Shown piece by piece: positions 49,436-61,470 of a stretch of DNA of 64,000 nt (positions are counted from its first letter, which is position 1; every line of letters begins with the position of its first letter). The translations under genes were made by a program, and so were the position numbers. Under the pieces are notes generated by a model. The model was not told the DNA's origin. It did not search any database and saw only the letters and a list, made by a program, of their open reading frames with translations. This stretch comes from Lepeophtheirus salmonis (Eukaryota > Arthropoda > Copepoda > Siphonostomatoida > Caligidae). Location of the stretch: contig NC_052142.2 of the NCBI RefSeq assembly GCF_016086655.4, positions 6,824,422-6,888,421 of the forward strand. Reading direction: 5' to 3'.

Positions 49436-50006
49436 AAATGTTAACGTTTTGTTTCTATTATTATATAGTTATATCAATACCATTTTTGAAATTTTAAATA
49501 ATTAGATTGTTTTTATCTAACTGATGTCATTCATGATTGTTTATTATTGATGTGTTTTAATAATAAAAAAGCGAAACAAGATACAAATCCTCTTTAAGGC
49601 GCAAAAAATAAGAATAGTATATGTTGTTAATATATAAATATTTAAAATATTAATGTAGTCAGTACATCCTATTTCCTTTAATTAAATGGAAAAAACTGTT
49701 TAAGTTGAATAAATTATAGAATTAAAAAGCTTGCCATGATAATATTTATATTTTTCATTTGAAAAATTAAACACTGTAAAACTGTAATTTATTTTCCGAA
49801 TTTTACTATATCTATTTCAATTTCTTTGTTGATAGTCCAGATTCCATCAAATACCAATTAACTACAGGAAAATAATAACTCTTCCTATCAGACACTTTTT
49901 TTTCCTCTCTATAAAAAAATCTTTATTTGAAGTGCTTTCTTCCTTAGTTTAATCTCTTATAAATTAAGCGTTAGTTATATTATATCAATGTTAAAACAAA
50001 ATTAAA

Positions 50007-50051
50007 ATGGTTTCAACAAAAGTTGTTTTTACAATTTTTTTTATATCAAAG
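50007..50051 (+). CDS. Secreted precursor, exon 1 (signal peptide)
   Basis: ATG at 50007 opens MVSTKVVFTIFFISK and ends at donor AAAG/GTATGT in phase 0. Lys5 followed by a hydrophobic VVFTIFFI core looks like the start of a secretory signal peptide, completed in exon 2 (ICNFTQS). Cleavage would fall just after that. The start is chosen because it lies directly before the donor and gives the only phase-compatible hydrophobic leader. A 710-base intron (50052-50761) separates it from exon 2. No promoter element was identified. Confidence 0.65.
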
Positions 50052-50761
50052 GTATGTAGTGCTCTAAAATAGTAAAACTTTAAAAACAAGTAACTTTTCA
50101 GTTACTTAGAAAAGGAAAAATGACAACTAAAAGATGATTTAATAAGTTTCGAGCAATTTTTATTAATGAATTCAGTTTTTTAAGAATACAAGTGTGCTAA
50201 ATGTCTCATGAAAAAGAAAAAGTATTGTTTATCATGTTCTACAGATCTAATATAAAAATAATTTTTTAGGGAAAACATTTTCTCCATATTGTAAATACAT
50301 AAATATATGTTATGTACAAGTTATTATGTCTGTAAAAGTTGCAAATTGTATAACCAAATTGTACAAAATATAATTTCCTTGCCATAAATGCATTATATAA
50401 TTACAACATTGGTCATTCTTACGACCAATTATGTATTCATACTATAATTTTATTTTGATCTATTAAAATATAGGGGTTATTAATATTAATGAGTAAAATA
50501 ACTATTGGTATTTGAACTTTATAATGTGTCAGAGAACACTTACATTTTAGAAATTTGAAACAAATACTCAAAAATTAAAACACGGATATGTCGATCATTC
50601 ATGGAATATTCAATTATTGCATTATTCTCATTCCGATTACTTGAAATCCTTCATTTAAAATTTTTATTTTTTGGTTGCAACTTGTACAAGCTACAACTTG
50701 TGCAAAACATTATAATATATATTTGATAAACATAACTTTAAGACTTTTAATTTTCCTATAG

Positions 50762-50913
50762 ATTTGCAATTTTACTCAGTCTTACCCTGACAACTTAAAA
50801 GAGTTAAAAAGATTTAAAAAAAATTATTACGGATGGATTGATCCTGTTTATGAATATAGTGGATCAATGGCTGATGGCGATTGGGGATGGAAAAAACGAA
50901 GTACAGGAAACAG
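50762..50913 (+). CDS. Secreted precursor, exon 2 (first WGW cassette)
   Basis: Acceptor TTTTCCTATAG; an in-frame stop lies directly upstream, so the frame opens exactly at the splice site. It encodes the end of the signal peptide, then YPDNLKELKR (dibasic KR at 50807-50812), FKK, and a 23-residue segment starting NYYGWIDPVY (50822) and ending SMADGDWGW (50864-50890). KKR follows at 50891-50899, then STGN and donor CAG/GTACTC, exit phase 2. The layout is that of a prohormone: a peptide between basic processing sites. No Gly precedes KKR, so the peptide would not be amidated. Two Trp at i and i+2 exclude the WX6W myoinhibitory pattern. Family not recognised. Confidence 0.75.
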
Positions 50914-51464
50914 GTACTCAAATTTGAAATAATAAATGAATGAAAATTACTTTATTTTTCATTTTGGTAATTTATGATTTTGATCCTATTTTTTTTAATG
51001 GTAGAAAAAATTATTGTGTTTTGTGTATCAAGTCTTTATCTTTCATCATAAGTAAGTGTGTGTTTTAAGCTAAGGCCTGTTAAAAGACAAAGAAAAACTA
51101 TTTTTCCGTTAATTTTTGAGAGTTTGAGCAGCTAAAAATTGAACAAGTAAGGCACCAAATCTTTGAGCGGTGTTCATTTAATCCTTTATTTGGTTCTTTT
51201 TATTGTTCTTCATATGTTTATTTCACATTAGGACATCTGCAGTGTATCAATTAAAAAGTACGCTTGGGCAAATTATTGGGATTTTTTCATTTTATTTATT
51301 TAATTCTTAAATATTAACGGCCAAATAGTTTATGGATATGCATAAGTCAATTACGGATATATGTTCAAATTTGTGGGATGGGATACTCAAGAATATTACC
51401 TAGAACTTAGTACCGCTTTCAATTAATTAGTAAAACTATAATTGACTCTCCAATGGCCTTCGAC

Positions 51465-52265
51465 GAGGGTCGTTCGAAAAGTCCTTCTAAAGTCCAAGAG
51501 ATGACACTACTGGGGTGTGTTGAGACCAAGTTTAGTTAGTAGCATGTCTTGGAATAAAACGCACCAACTTTAAGCCAGATTGGTCTATTTTTTCTGTTTG
51601 GCATTTGTTTCAATCAACGAATCGGACGGAAAGAATATAGGGATTGTCTTTTTGATTAACAAGGAATAATCCTCATCGACTATCTGGAAATTGATAAAAC
51701 TATTACAGGTCTATATTATTTATCGTAATTGGACCGTTTGAAAACCGATCTGCAAGAAAAACACCCTGGATTGGCACTCAAAAAAAGTCATTTTATATCA
51801 CGACAACTCGAGATACCCATAGCACTAGCGATATAACGGACCTTCTAACATCCATCACTATATCATAGGTTTTATCAATGATTTCTGGAGTGAAGAAAGT
51901 TCAGCGTCACTTATGCCCATATCGCCACACTAAATTTTTTGAAATCATTTATAAACAGCTCTAATAAAAGTTACAGAGTCCTCATAATGTCTCTCAAGCT
52001 TCTTTTTAGTCCCCTGAGGGTTTGTTTTTCATAAAGTAATGTTTCATCAACACACGAAATTCTTTTTAGTTAATTTTTGAAATTCATTCCACTTCCTTGA
52101 TTCAAGCAAATACCAAACAGAAAGAAATTTACCGATCTGGCTGAAAGTTAGAGTATCTTTTTCTAATGGATGTTACTAACTAAATATAACTTCGATATGT
52201 ACCAGTAGTGCAATTTTTTAGACTTTGCACGGACTTTTCAAACAACTATCGTAAATGACATTGAT
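51465..52265. mobile_element. Foldback pair of mariner relics
   Basis: Left end GAGGGTCGTTCGAAAAGTCC (51470) and the complement of the right end (52220-52260) are inverted copies. Similarity continues inward for about 150 bases, including TTCTGTTTGGCATTTG and its complement. Plus-strand debris at 51655-51800 encodes GIILIDYLEIDKTITGLYY, LDRLKTDLQEKHPGLALKK (mariner catalytic region). Minus-strand debris at 51860-52060 encodes KKLERHYEDSVTFIRAVYK and TPEII-type N-terminal pieces. Two element halves therefore sit head to head. Confidence 0.7.
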
Positions 52266-52834
52266 CATACTCATATATATTTATTAAAACTAAGATGTGA
52301 ATATTTATTCAGCTCCTTTTTGTGCACTTATTACAAAAGTCTGGTAAAATAATAAATCAATACAAATTATTTAAATATGCCTTGATATTGGGCAGTATTC
52401 AGCTATACACATTATCATCCAATTTTTGTAAGTAAGATGATATGTATTCCCCTATATCCGTCATTACGTGCCAAGGAGTAACTCGTGAGTCGACAATATT
52501 CGTATTCTGATGAAAAATTATCATCCTAAACCATGTGAGCTCTTTGCTATCTTCGTGCACCAGTCTTTTGTTACTAAAGAAACAGATTCCGAGATTTGAC
52601 TTTTTTATATAGAACCATTTAAATGAGAGACAGTCGAAATCTCATCTAAAAATTTCTTCTTAAGACACAGGACAACGGAGACAAGGAGACGAATATATTC
52701 ATTCCTCTTGGTAAACTGAGGTTTCTCATGACAACATCAGATAGATTTCCAAATATAAAAAAAATGGCTATAATGTGATGAAATCAACGAGTTTCTTAGC
52801 CACGTAAAAATATTTCAGTTTATTGTTTCAACCT

Positions 52835-52960
52835 ATCTATTTCTAGAAAATTCGTGCACTCTCAATGTATATAGTGCTCCCTAGATTAATGTAACGAGGA
52901 GGAGCGAATAATCATAATTAAATTTTCAATATAATGGAGTAATGCTTTGCTTTTTCTTCT
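52835..52960 (-). repeat. Dispersed repeat family 1, copy e (partial)
   Basis: Reverse complement carries GGGAGCACTATATACATTGAGAG and an upstream CATTATATTGAAAATTTAATTATGATT block shared with copies b and c. Confidence 0.6.
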
Positions 52961-53219
52961 ACATATATAATGTGTCTCAAATCACTTTATCTTTCTTGAT
53001 AGGATTGTACAAAAGTACTTTTGTTTATTTACATACTCATCAGAATTTCATCTGAAAACTACCAACCCATTGCTTATAATTATATATGTGAAGAAGCTGT
53101 TCTAATCGAAGGAATACCTTGAAAGAAAGATAATTTGTGTGATCAATTGTGAAAACAAGAAAAAAAATTTTTATATGGAATTATTGAACACTATCCAAGT
53201 TTTCTACCTATATTTAACA

Positions 53220-54225
53220 GTCCTTCTACCTCAAGCCCTCTTCTTACTGTGAAACTGGAATCCGCTTTCTAACTCAAACCCTCATCACGATTTTATCAAG
53301 ATTAATAGGCTTACCTATAATTGGAGTGAAGTCGAGGTAATGGCCCTTCTTGTTACGATCAACTCCAAAATAACTAAAGAGTGGGTAACGGCCGTTTTTC
53401 AAATAATGACAAATCTGGGATTTGATATTGTTGCCTAAGAATGTGATGGGCATTCCTCAAATCTAAATTTTTAAAATCTGAAGCTGTGCAATAGCACCTT
53501 GCAATATTGAATTAAAAATCCTTTTTCACTGGAAAATAAGATTTTTCAGCTTTTTTAATCAATTTATCTCTAAGGAAAAATGTATAACAACTTTCGCAAG
53601 AATTTTATTTTGTCTTTCCCTCATTTACGAAAAAATAAAAATGAATACAAGGAAATATTTTTAGATGCTAATACAAATCTCATCTAAATATAATCTTCAT
53701 GTCTCAAAAGAGGACTCACCCATGATACGTTTATGATTGCAATAGATACAACATCAATCATTATACAACTCTGAGTATTTTTTGGAAGTTAAGGGTTTAA
53801 AATATTTTTGTTTAGGCAATATAACCTCAGATCCATTAGAGCGACTGATTATTGTTTTAGATGCCGACAATTTTTGAAGGCAAGGAAAAAATTCAGGCTC
53901 CAAGAAATAGTATTTTCATTTTTTCCATTTCAATGGGAATAATTAAATCAATGAAGCCAACATCCATATACATATGGCAAGAGAAAGTTCTTCATCAATG
54001 ATCCAATCGGTAGAATTAAGTATCTTTTATGTGTTCTATTTGTTTAAAATATCAGTTCTCAGATACCTGAGTTTCATTCCATCATTACATACAACAATAG
54101 ATCCAATATTCAGTGCTGTATTTGAGTCCACCTTTTCAGTGTTCGGTTCAAGCCCGATTCATCATACTCCGTGTCCGTGGGAATATAAGTTAATGATGAT
54201 TGATGACAGCTTTTGTAAATAAAAT
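53220..54225 (+). mobile_element. P-element/THAP-type transposase relic
   Basis: Near 53300-53480 the plus strand reads TYNWSEVEVMALLVTI, KEWVTAVFQIMTNLGFDIVA and CDGHSSNL, matching the RNase-H-like region of P-type transposases (W..VVAYYF...G..V....DNHSSN). Near 53820-53930 come TSDPLERL and, one frame over, CRQFLKARKKFRLQEIVFSF, matching the SDPLEGRFGWYRQ...RQFLEAEKK C-terminal block. It lacks the THAP finger and has stops and shifts. The 82-codon frame at 53974 lies in its decayed tail. Confidence 0.65.
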
Positions 54226-55879
54226 AAATAAAAAACATATATTCAGGTGACAACAGTAAAAACCTTTATAATAACATTTCTTCCACCGCTGCTTATCACT
54301 CCATGACGAATTCTGAAACCATGCTAGAAAGATAGCGAATAGATTTATTCTTGCTTATTTCCAAAAATTGACCTGGATATGTATTGTGTATTACTGTATA
54401 TTTGACATAATATATGTGTTGTTTAAATGGACGATGCCCAAAAATGATAAATTGTATTCTATGAAGCAATATATTCAGCATGGTGGTGTTTTCTTTATGC
54501 ATATTTCTATGTACTGTACTAAAATCTAAAAAAAACTCATATATTTATGCAACCACTCACAATAAGGAGTCAATATTTCGCGTGATGCTTTATTTTCGTT
54601 AGATTTCAAACAAATATTAGTCAAATCAAAGATAGTTGGCCCAGAAAGTGTTACATTTGTGTAATTTGACATGGACCATTTGTATAATAGATATACAAGT
54701 AAATAAAAATTATAAAAGTATCAGTTGCATTTTACAATTTCTAGAGTAATGTTATAATATACTTTTTCTTATTCCATGTTCCTGTCATATCCAGTGGCAG
54801 CCCGTAGATTGTACTGTGGAACTACAGCACCTTCCAAATATTTAGATAGGAAAATGAGAAACAAAATTAATCCATTATATTATAAATTAATATGTATACA
54901 TATCACATAAGCATTAACTAATTTTTAAAATGACAAATCGTTCATATCATACACAAGGAGAAATGAGAAGAGTACAATGTATATTATGACTACAATTAAA
55001 TGAAAAGGGAGTTCACCTGGAATTGGAATATCAACCGTAAAGAAATTGTAGGGTTGCATTATACACTCAAGAGTAGTTGAACATATTCAAGCCGAGGACG
55101 TGTGTGTAAAATTGATCTATAGGAATTCGGATCTGTGAATCTTTGCAGAGAGCACTCTAAATTACTTCCTGATATGCTTAGGGATGTGAATAATAGTTAA
55201 ATTGAGAGCATGAAAATAATAAGAAAGTGTTTGATGGGTAGAGCAAATTATGAATGCTCTAATTTATGATTCCTCACTATTTTGAAAATTCTAAAATTCA
55301 TTTACTTTTAGCATATGTACCTTATTCAAAGTCAAAGTACATCATTACGAATAAAACTATCAGAAATGGTTTTAATTTCGGTCCTTTTCGTTAAAAAAAT
55401 TGAAAATTTAATCTATTTAATACAAATTTATATCAAATTTTTGAAAATTGAACGACAGGTAGATAATAAATAGCCTTTTGAAGTAAAATGATTTCTTGAC
55501 AAACTCCGGTATAACAATAACGTATCCTGGTTATTACATAGACCTGAAATTTTACTATTCTTATTTGCGAAGTAAACTTTATGATACAAGTCAGCACATA
55601 AAGTAAATAATTTTTCTTGAATATGATCTTGCCCAGTTTTTCCATCTACATATTATTTGTGCTATAAAACAATTCACTTAAATATATTGCCATATCATTT
55701 ATTTTATTTCCACTGTTCAGGGTTTGCGGAAATTAGGATAATCGCGGATATATTTGTCTCTAACTCGTTGAGTTTGCATGATACCTTATTTTTGTTCCTC
55801 CTTACTAAGCCCGTCGATCTCCTTAAGGCATGAAAGCATTATTTCAACATTATGATCCTAACTGAGAACAAGCAGGAAA

Positions 55880-56590
55880 TGATTTTTCAGCTAATTCAAG
55901 CCGGATAATCCATGTTGCCTTTTCCAAGCCCATTAAAGTTTGCAAAATTACTATCTGGAGTATCTGGAAGACGTTTCAAGGAACAGGAGGATTCAAAACG
56001 GCCCTTGGGAAGGGGCGGTCATGATCAAAAAGGACGCCAAATTGATCAAGGCTGTGAAGGAGAAGATTCGAACGAATGGAAAGAGAGTTATTCGAACCTT
56101 TACAAGTGACCCCAGTATGGCCAAAACCACGATGCAGGAGGTTTTGAGTATGGTCCTGATGGGGTTTCTTACAAAAAATAGCCCAACAGGCTACAATGAA
56201 AAAAAGGTTGGATTGAGCTTTTGAGTTAAAAAAAAAAGTTATGCATGAATTTATGAACGAGCCTTGGACCTTCCAACAAGATAGATCCCCCTTACACACT
56301 ACCAAGAACACGGATTACTAGCTCACAGCGAATTTTCCATTTTTTTTAAATTTTGTCAAAGGAAGAAAGGCCTTCAAGCTCCCTAGATTGATATCCTATG
56401 GGCTACTTGTTGTGGTCCATTCTTGAAGCAAAGACATGTGCAATTCCTCAAAAGAATTTTGTGAACCTGAATGCTTTGCTAGTTAAGGCATGCCTTTGGG
56501 AAGTCTTGAAGTTGTCCGGCTATCTGTCAATGACTTTCTTCGCCGTGTGACGGAATTGTGAAGGCTGGAGTTGGCTATTTTGAATGAAAT
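55880..56590 (+). mobile_element. Tc1/mariner transposase relic, internally deleted
   Basis: N-terminal helix-turn-helix part in shifting frames: DAKLIKAVKEKIRTNGKRV, SDPSMAKTTMQEVL. After a deletion of the first catalytic region comes PWTFQQDRSPLHTTKN (second catalytic Asp block), NFPFFL, ISYGLLVVVHS and a C-terminal SLEVVRLSVNDFLRRVTELV. Overlapping open frames at 55912, 55940 and 55976 (minus) are pieces or shadows of this. The element lies inside intron 2 of the precursor gene. Confidence 0.8.
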
Positions 56591-56949
56591 TCTTATATTC
56601 TTATTCTTTATATCTAAGAAAACTCTTTGAATACAACTGTTAGTGTTTAATTTTCGAACATGGAAGATTCTATGTCAAATGGTACTGAATGATAAAAATT
56701 TCTGGAGGTTGTAAACGGAAATGAGTAGGAACCTACTGATGAGGAATAATTGACGAAGTATAAAGTCAGAAAGAAAAGGCTCTAGCAATCATTTTTCTGG
56801 CTATCAATCCCTCAATATTGAAAAAGGTCGATGATATAGTAGATCGGCAGTTTTGGAAAACCATTTTCGAATAATTTCAACGCAAAACTGGAAAAAACTT
56901 ATAATTAAATAGAAAATTATTAAATTGTAAATTAAATTATGGAGGGACG

Positions 56950-57160
56950 TTCAAGAACATATCAAAGGGATGAGCTTATCTTAGAGGAATTCACTGTTGT
57001 TTGGAAGTCCAGTAGAATTTGATGTATATCTATAAAAGTTCTTACACACATATTGAGTCCATCTGATGCGAGTTTTAATTCCTCTCTACTATTTAAAGAG
57101 CCTGAAAAATAAGACTTTTCTTCTAATAGGTGCAAGAAACCCCGGTCACGCAATAATGAA
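56950..57160 (-). mobile_element. Possible continuation of the THAP relic
   Basis: A 63-codon minus frame with FLHLLEEKSYFSGSLNSREE and LASDGLNMCVRTFIDIHQIL. It lies downstream of the THAP finger at 57300-57693 on the same strand, and codon character is similar. Assignment is by position only. Confidence 0.3.
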
Positions 57161-57299
57161 ACCCATAAAATGAGATATTATTTGTCAACATGATGTTTCT
57201 TGTTGTTGTTGTGATATTTCATTCTCGTTCTGTCTCCCTTTTTGGTAGAAAAAAGCTTCTACTTAAACTACTTTTAAATATTGATATGTCTTTTCTAAA

Positions 57300-57693
57300 G
57301 TATAGTCTTTAAGTAAAAAGTAGATAAAGTTCTTATCCTTTCAGGAAAAGTTTGTTTCCTGAAGTTTTTTGGAATATCCAGAAATGCTGTTGGAACAGTA
57401 TTAGATTTTAATTTATACCGTTTAAGTGGACTATATATTTTTTCTCGAGTTAAATTTGTATCCGTTTTTCCATGAATAAAAACTGATATAGGAAAATGCT
57501 GCTACATATTCTTGAATATTGTTTTGCCTCCAAGTTTTTTCTTCTGACGGAACTGCCATAATTTAATAAGTTCAGGATCTTTTAGATACTTATGAAGAGA
57601 ATGTGTTTCTTCAATAATTTCTTTCTCACTATGATTTTGATGATTTTTTTTCTAAGGATAACCTGTCCTACAATCTGGACAACAACAATTCAT
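57300..57693 (-). mobile_element. Decayed THAP zinc finger
   Basis: ATG at 57693 opens MNCCCPDCRTGYP, then a stop. In the same frame follow LHKYLKDPELIKLWQFRQKK, a QHF where the family has CxxHF, LTREKIYSPLKRYKLKSN and VPTAF (family AVPTxF). This is the C2CH THAP layout with the third cysteine lost. THAP fingers are the DNA-binding domain of P-type transposases. Confidence 0.65.
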
Positions 57694-58429
57694 TCTGTCT
57701 AAAATAAAAAATGGAAAATATCAATCTATTAGATGAAATTGTCAATAAATTCATTAAATAATTCCTGTGAAAATGTAATGTATATATGTGATAGATATAT
57801 CATATATTTTATATATAAAAAGAATGGGCAGTGTATACATATCATTGTTAAGATTTATAATCATAAAATAAAAGTAGATATATAACAATTAACAATTGTT
57901 GAAAACAAAAATACGTTAATAACTTTAAACACGAAGTATCTAAGTACACACAAAACAAGAAGAATCTTCTGGAATGAATATATATAAATGAATTATTCAT
58001 ATCTTCTTTGCACTCTTGTAAAGCAAAAAAGAGTGCATTCCATATTCATTTCAGTGTTCCCTGGTTAAAATAAATGAATGATAATAAAAAAGGAAGAATA
58101 TATGCGTGTGTAATACATCTGTAAGCATATCAGTGTACCCACTTTTAGTTGATATAATTATAAAAATTAGTCCTGGTCCCTTCGAAAAATTGCTTCAAAA
58201 GGTCTAGGCAGTTACTTGAAGACGAGAAATTTCAATAGTTAATAATATCTGGTCTAATTCGTATTTTTTTTGGCCGGGACTTTTGTCCATTCTAATTGTT
58301 TTTATATAAAATAAAACAAAATCTCTGTTATATTAAGAAAGTTGAGATTCGTAGAAGAAGCAAACTTTATCCCAATAAGAAGCTTAGGACTTGAATACAG
58401 TCATGACTTATGCTATTAATTTTTTTTTA

Positions 58430-58470
58430 TCGTGTTATATCAGATATTAATTACAATATCTGATATATGA
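58430..58470. repeat. Perfect 13-bp hairpin
   Basis: TATATCAGATATT (58436-58448), six-base spacer, AATATCTGATATA (58455-58467). Confidence 0.7.
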
Positions 58471-58542
58471 TTTTATATATATGACAAAATACTAAAGGCT
58501 CACACTTAAACTAAACATTTGAAGCAAAAATACTATCTGAAT

Positions 58543-59320
58543 CTACGATAATAGTGGTAATAGTCCAATAATGTAGTATTGATCTGTCTTCTCCCTTGTT
58601 AACATATCTTTTAATTTTATTAAAGATGACTCATGTGGTCCAAATGGTAATTCGTGTAGTGCAGAATCCAAGTTATAAATTATTCCAACAGCAAAATCTT
58701 TCTTTCCAAGCTTCAGAATCAGATCATGGAGAACATAGAAAAACATTAGAAATACATTAGCCATTTTAGTTACTGGCTTCATGATAGTTATTTTCATTTC
58801 TTGACCAACACCACCTATTTTTTAAGTTTTCAGAATAACATAACGATTCTGTTCGAGAGTACAAACAAACTCAATTCATTTGATATCTAGGATCCCATCA
58901 ACATTGAGAAATAAGAGGCTTTTGCATTGATAAAAACTATTAGTTGAATAAAAGGCGTACTCTTTATGAGTTGAAATATTTTCCTCTATATAACTACGAC
59001 AATCAAAAGAAAACGGAACATAACTCAGCGTTTTATTGATTTCCGCTATATGTAATTCTTCCTTCTCTAATACAATGCTGTTTCCACTAACATTTTACAT
59101 AGGCTTATAAACATTTTCTTACATAGTATAATGTACTAAATTTGAACTACTCACTTTATTAGTTTTACTGCCTATATTAATTTTATCCTTTTCAGTTTCG
59201 ATATTCTCTGGCAAATCCTTGAAACAAAACACTTTTTGCTTCACAATCTTGTGATAACCCTAAAGCACAATAGACACTAGACACTGCCCCAACATTATCA
59301 CAATCAGCCGGACCTAATTT
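58543..59320 (-). pseudogene. Decayed open frame with four in-frame stops, unidentified
   Basis: One minus frame from about 59250 to 58543 is coding-like throughout, interrupted by only four stops. It contains FKDLPENIETEKDKINIG, LEKEELHIAEINKTLSYVPF, STHKEYAFYSTNSFYQCKSL, FLNVDGILDI and, in the intact last part (58543-58797), YVLHDLILKLGKKDFAVGII and LDSALHELPFGPHESSL. A good acceptor (TTACTTATCTGCAG) precedes 59331. It lies just upstream of the THAP relic on the same strand but matches no THAP region I know. Confidence 0.45.
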
Positions 59321-61441
59321 TGGTACTGCAGATAAGTAAGTAGAACACAAATAATTTTTTTTAGCAAATTTGGTTAACGTTTACCTCTAGCACAATTGCA
59401 ATTTCTAAACGTGTATGAAAGAAAACATTTTATTATGGGTTTTATAAATAAAAAAAACATGCTGGGAAGTAATATATTTCTATAATCAAATAAAAATTGT
59501 CTGGTGTTATTATTTGTTGTCACTTTACTTTACTTGTTTGTATCAAGCAATAAGTGATCGTTCCTAAACCGTTTATTAAATAAAAAAGACATTATTAAAC
59601 TTTAGTTGAGAAGAAAAATAATAATGTTTTTACTTTTTAGTTATTTTCTTTTTTTACTAATACACGGCGTTACTTCACTAACACTAAACTACCCCATGTA
59701 TTTTTCTGTCAGCTGTCAATTCCCTCCTCTAACTTGATACGTAATGACTATTTCATAATTTCTATTTTTCGGTAAATAAAAGAAGTAATAAGTTATACAA
59801 TACATATACTCCGTTAGTAAAAGGACAAAAATACAATTTCTTGTTGATGCATCGTCGTAGAAAAATGTATATATTGCCCATCTTATTATTTCTATGGAAT
59901 AATGTCGGCTATCATATACAAAAAAAATGTATAGATAAGCTTTCCTTATAATGCAGTATCGATAAAATACTATTTAGGATTTTAATATTATGAAATTACA
60001 TAATTAATTCTGAAAACCTGTGGAGACATAATATGACAATGATTAGTCTAGGAGTACTTAAAATAAAAATAACAATTGATGTGATTGGCTTATTTGGCTA
60101 ACTACCAGATGATTTCGTGTCTTTTTTCTGTTTCTCTTTGGATAAAAGGTTGCGTGATACAATAAAAGTAACGACGTAAATAATCATCTTTACATAGTAA
60201 TATAAAATATACTATATATTCTTCTTCTCTTTTAGTCTATCGTCCAGGCTACACGATAGTTTAACCCAACACTCAAATATTGAATAATGCTACTAATGAA
60301 CAAAGGGTACCCTTCGAATGCAAAATCGTTAATCAATAATACTTAATCGAAACTAGAATATAATACTTACGTACTACGTAGTAAAATTTGACGCATATAG
60401 TAGTAACTGTGTCTGTGTTCAACTGACGTTATTTAGTAGTATAAAAAGGGCCATTTGATTTGGAAGATGATTTATAATTGTGGAGGGGGGCTGCAACACT
60501 CTAAATGGGCTTATTTTTCTTATTAGAATATACAAACAATATTTTCACTAAATTTAAATTTATATTTTCCTAAAAAGATAATTAATATGAAAAAAAGGAA
60601 GAAATATTTTGCTTTTTTTTAATTTTATGTACTGAAGTTTAATAATGTCGATAATATTAAATAATCGGATTAGGCACGATCACTTATTGCTCTCTACATC
60701 AAGGAAATTATAGTCACAAAAAAAAAAAAAATATTAAACATAATAATATATTTTTGTTCATATAAATATTTTAATGTAAAACATGTTTTTAAATTAATGC
60801 ACAAAAAAAAAAAAGTTTTACTTCTTACGTGTTAAGAATTTGAAATTGTGATGGAGGTAAACGTTAACTAAGTTTACTAATGTTTTGTATTTGTGTTTTA
60901 CTTCCTTAGCCTTTATACTTAAAGTAGTTTTCACACACAACTCCAATTATTAGTTGTTTTCCAAACTTTATAATTGCTAAAAATTAATTGAAACGTAAAA
61001 TAGGCAAATAAATTTGTCCTTGGTAACGTATCAAAAGACGTAAGCTGGAGAAAACAACTTGCTTCCAACAATAATAAATTAGCCCAAAACGAAATAATTC
61101 TCTCCAAGCCGGTGTAAATATTAGCATTTTTTTTAATAGATTTCAAAATGTTGTAAGGGAATAATGAGATCATTTTCCAAAGCATCATAAAGCGACACAT
61201 TCAAGTTTTTAAGTTTATTTAATATCATTTTTAGAATAACAAGGCTACATATCCTTATGGAAATGTTTATATATGTCTAATATACTTACATAGAATGTAC
61301 AAGGCTATGGTATAGGGTAAGCTTAATCTCACACAAACATATTTGCAGAAACTTGGGAACCCTTTGTTCATGCTCAAGCTAATTATCAGTTGTAACTGGA
61401 TCATAGTGCACAAAACCCCGTATATGCAGGTCCCCTAACAC

Positions 61442-61470
61442 AGTAGTTCCCAAACTTTTTTTGCCCCTAG
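61442..61470 (+). repeat. hAT-type terminal inverted repeat (single end)
   Basis: CAGTAGTTCCCAAACTTTTT resembles the end at 26853 and classic hAT termini. The opposite end was not found. Confidence 0.4.

Noticed and set aside
50822..50890. Myoinhibitory peptide (allatostatin B) identity for the WGW peptides
   Set aside because: That family needs W-x6-W with C-terminal amidation. Here the tryptophans are two apart and no Gly precedes the basic site.
60931..61200. 89-codon minus frame
   Set aside because: AT-driven hydrophobic sequence without motif, splice support or codon bias.
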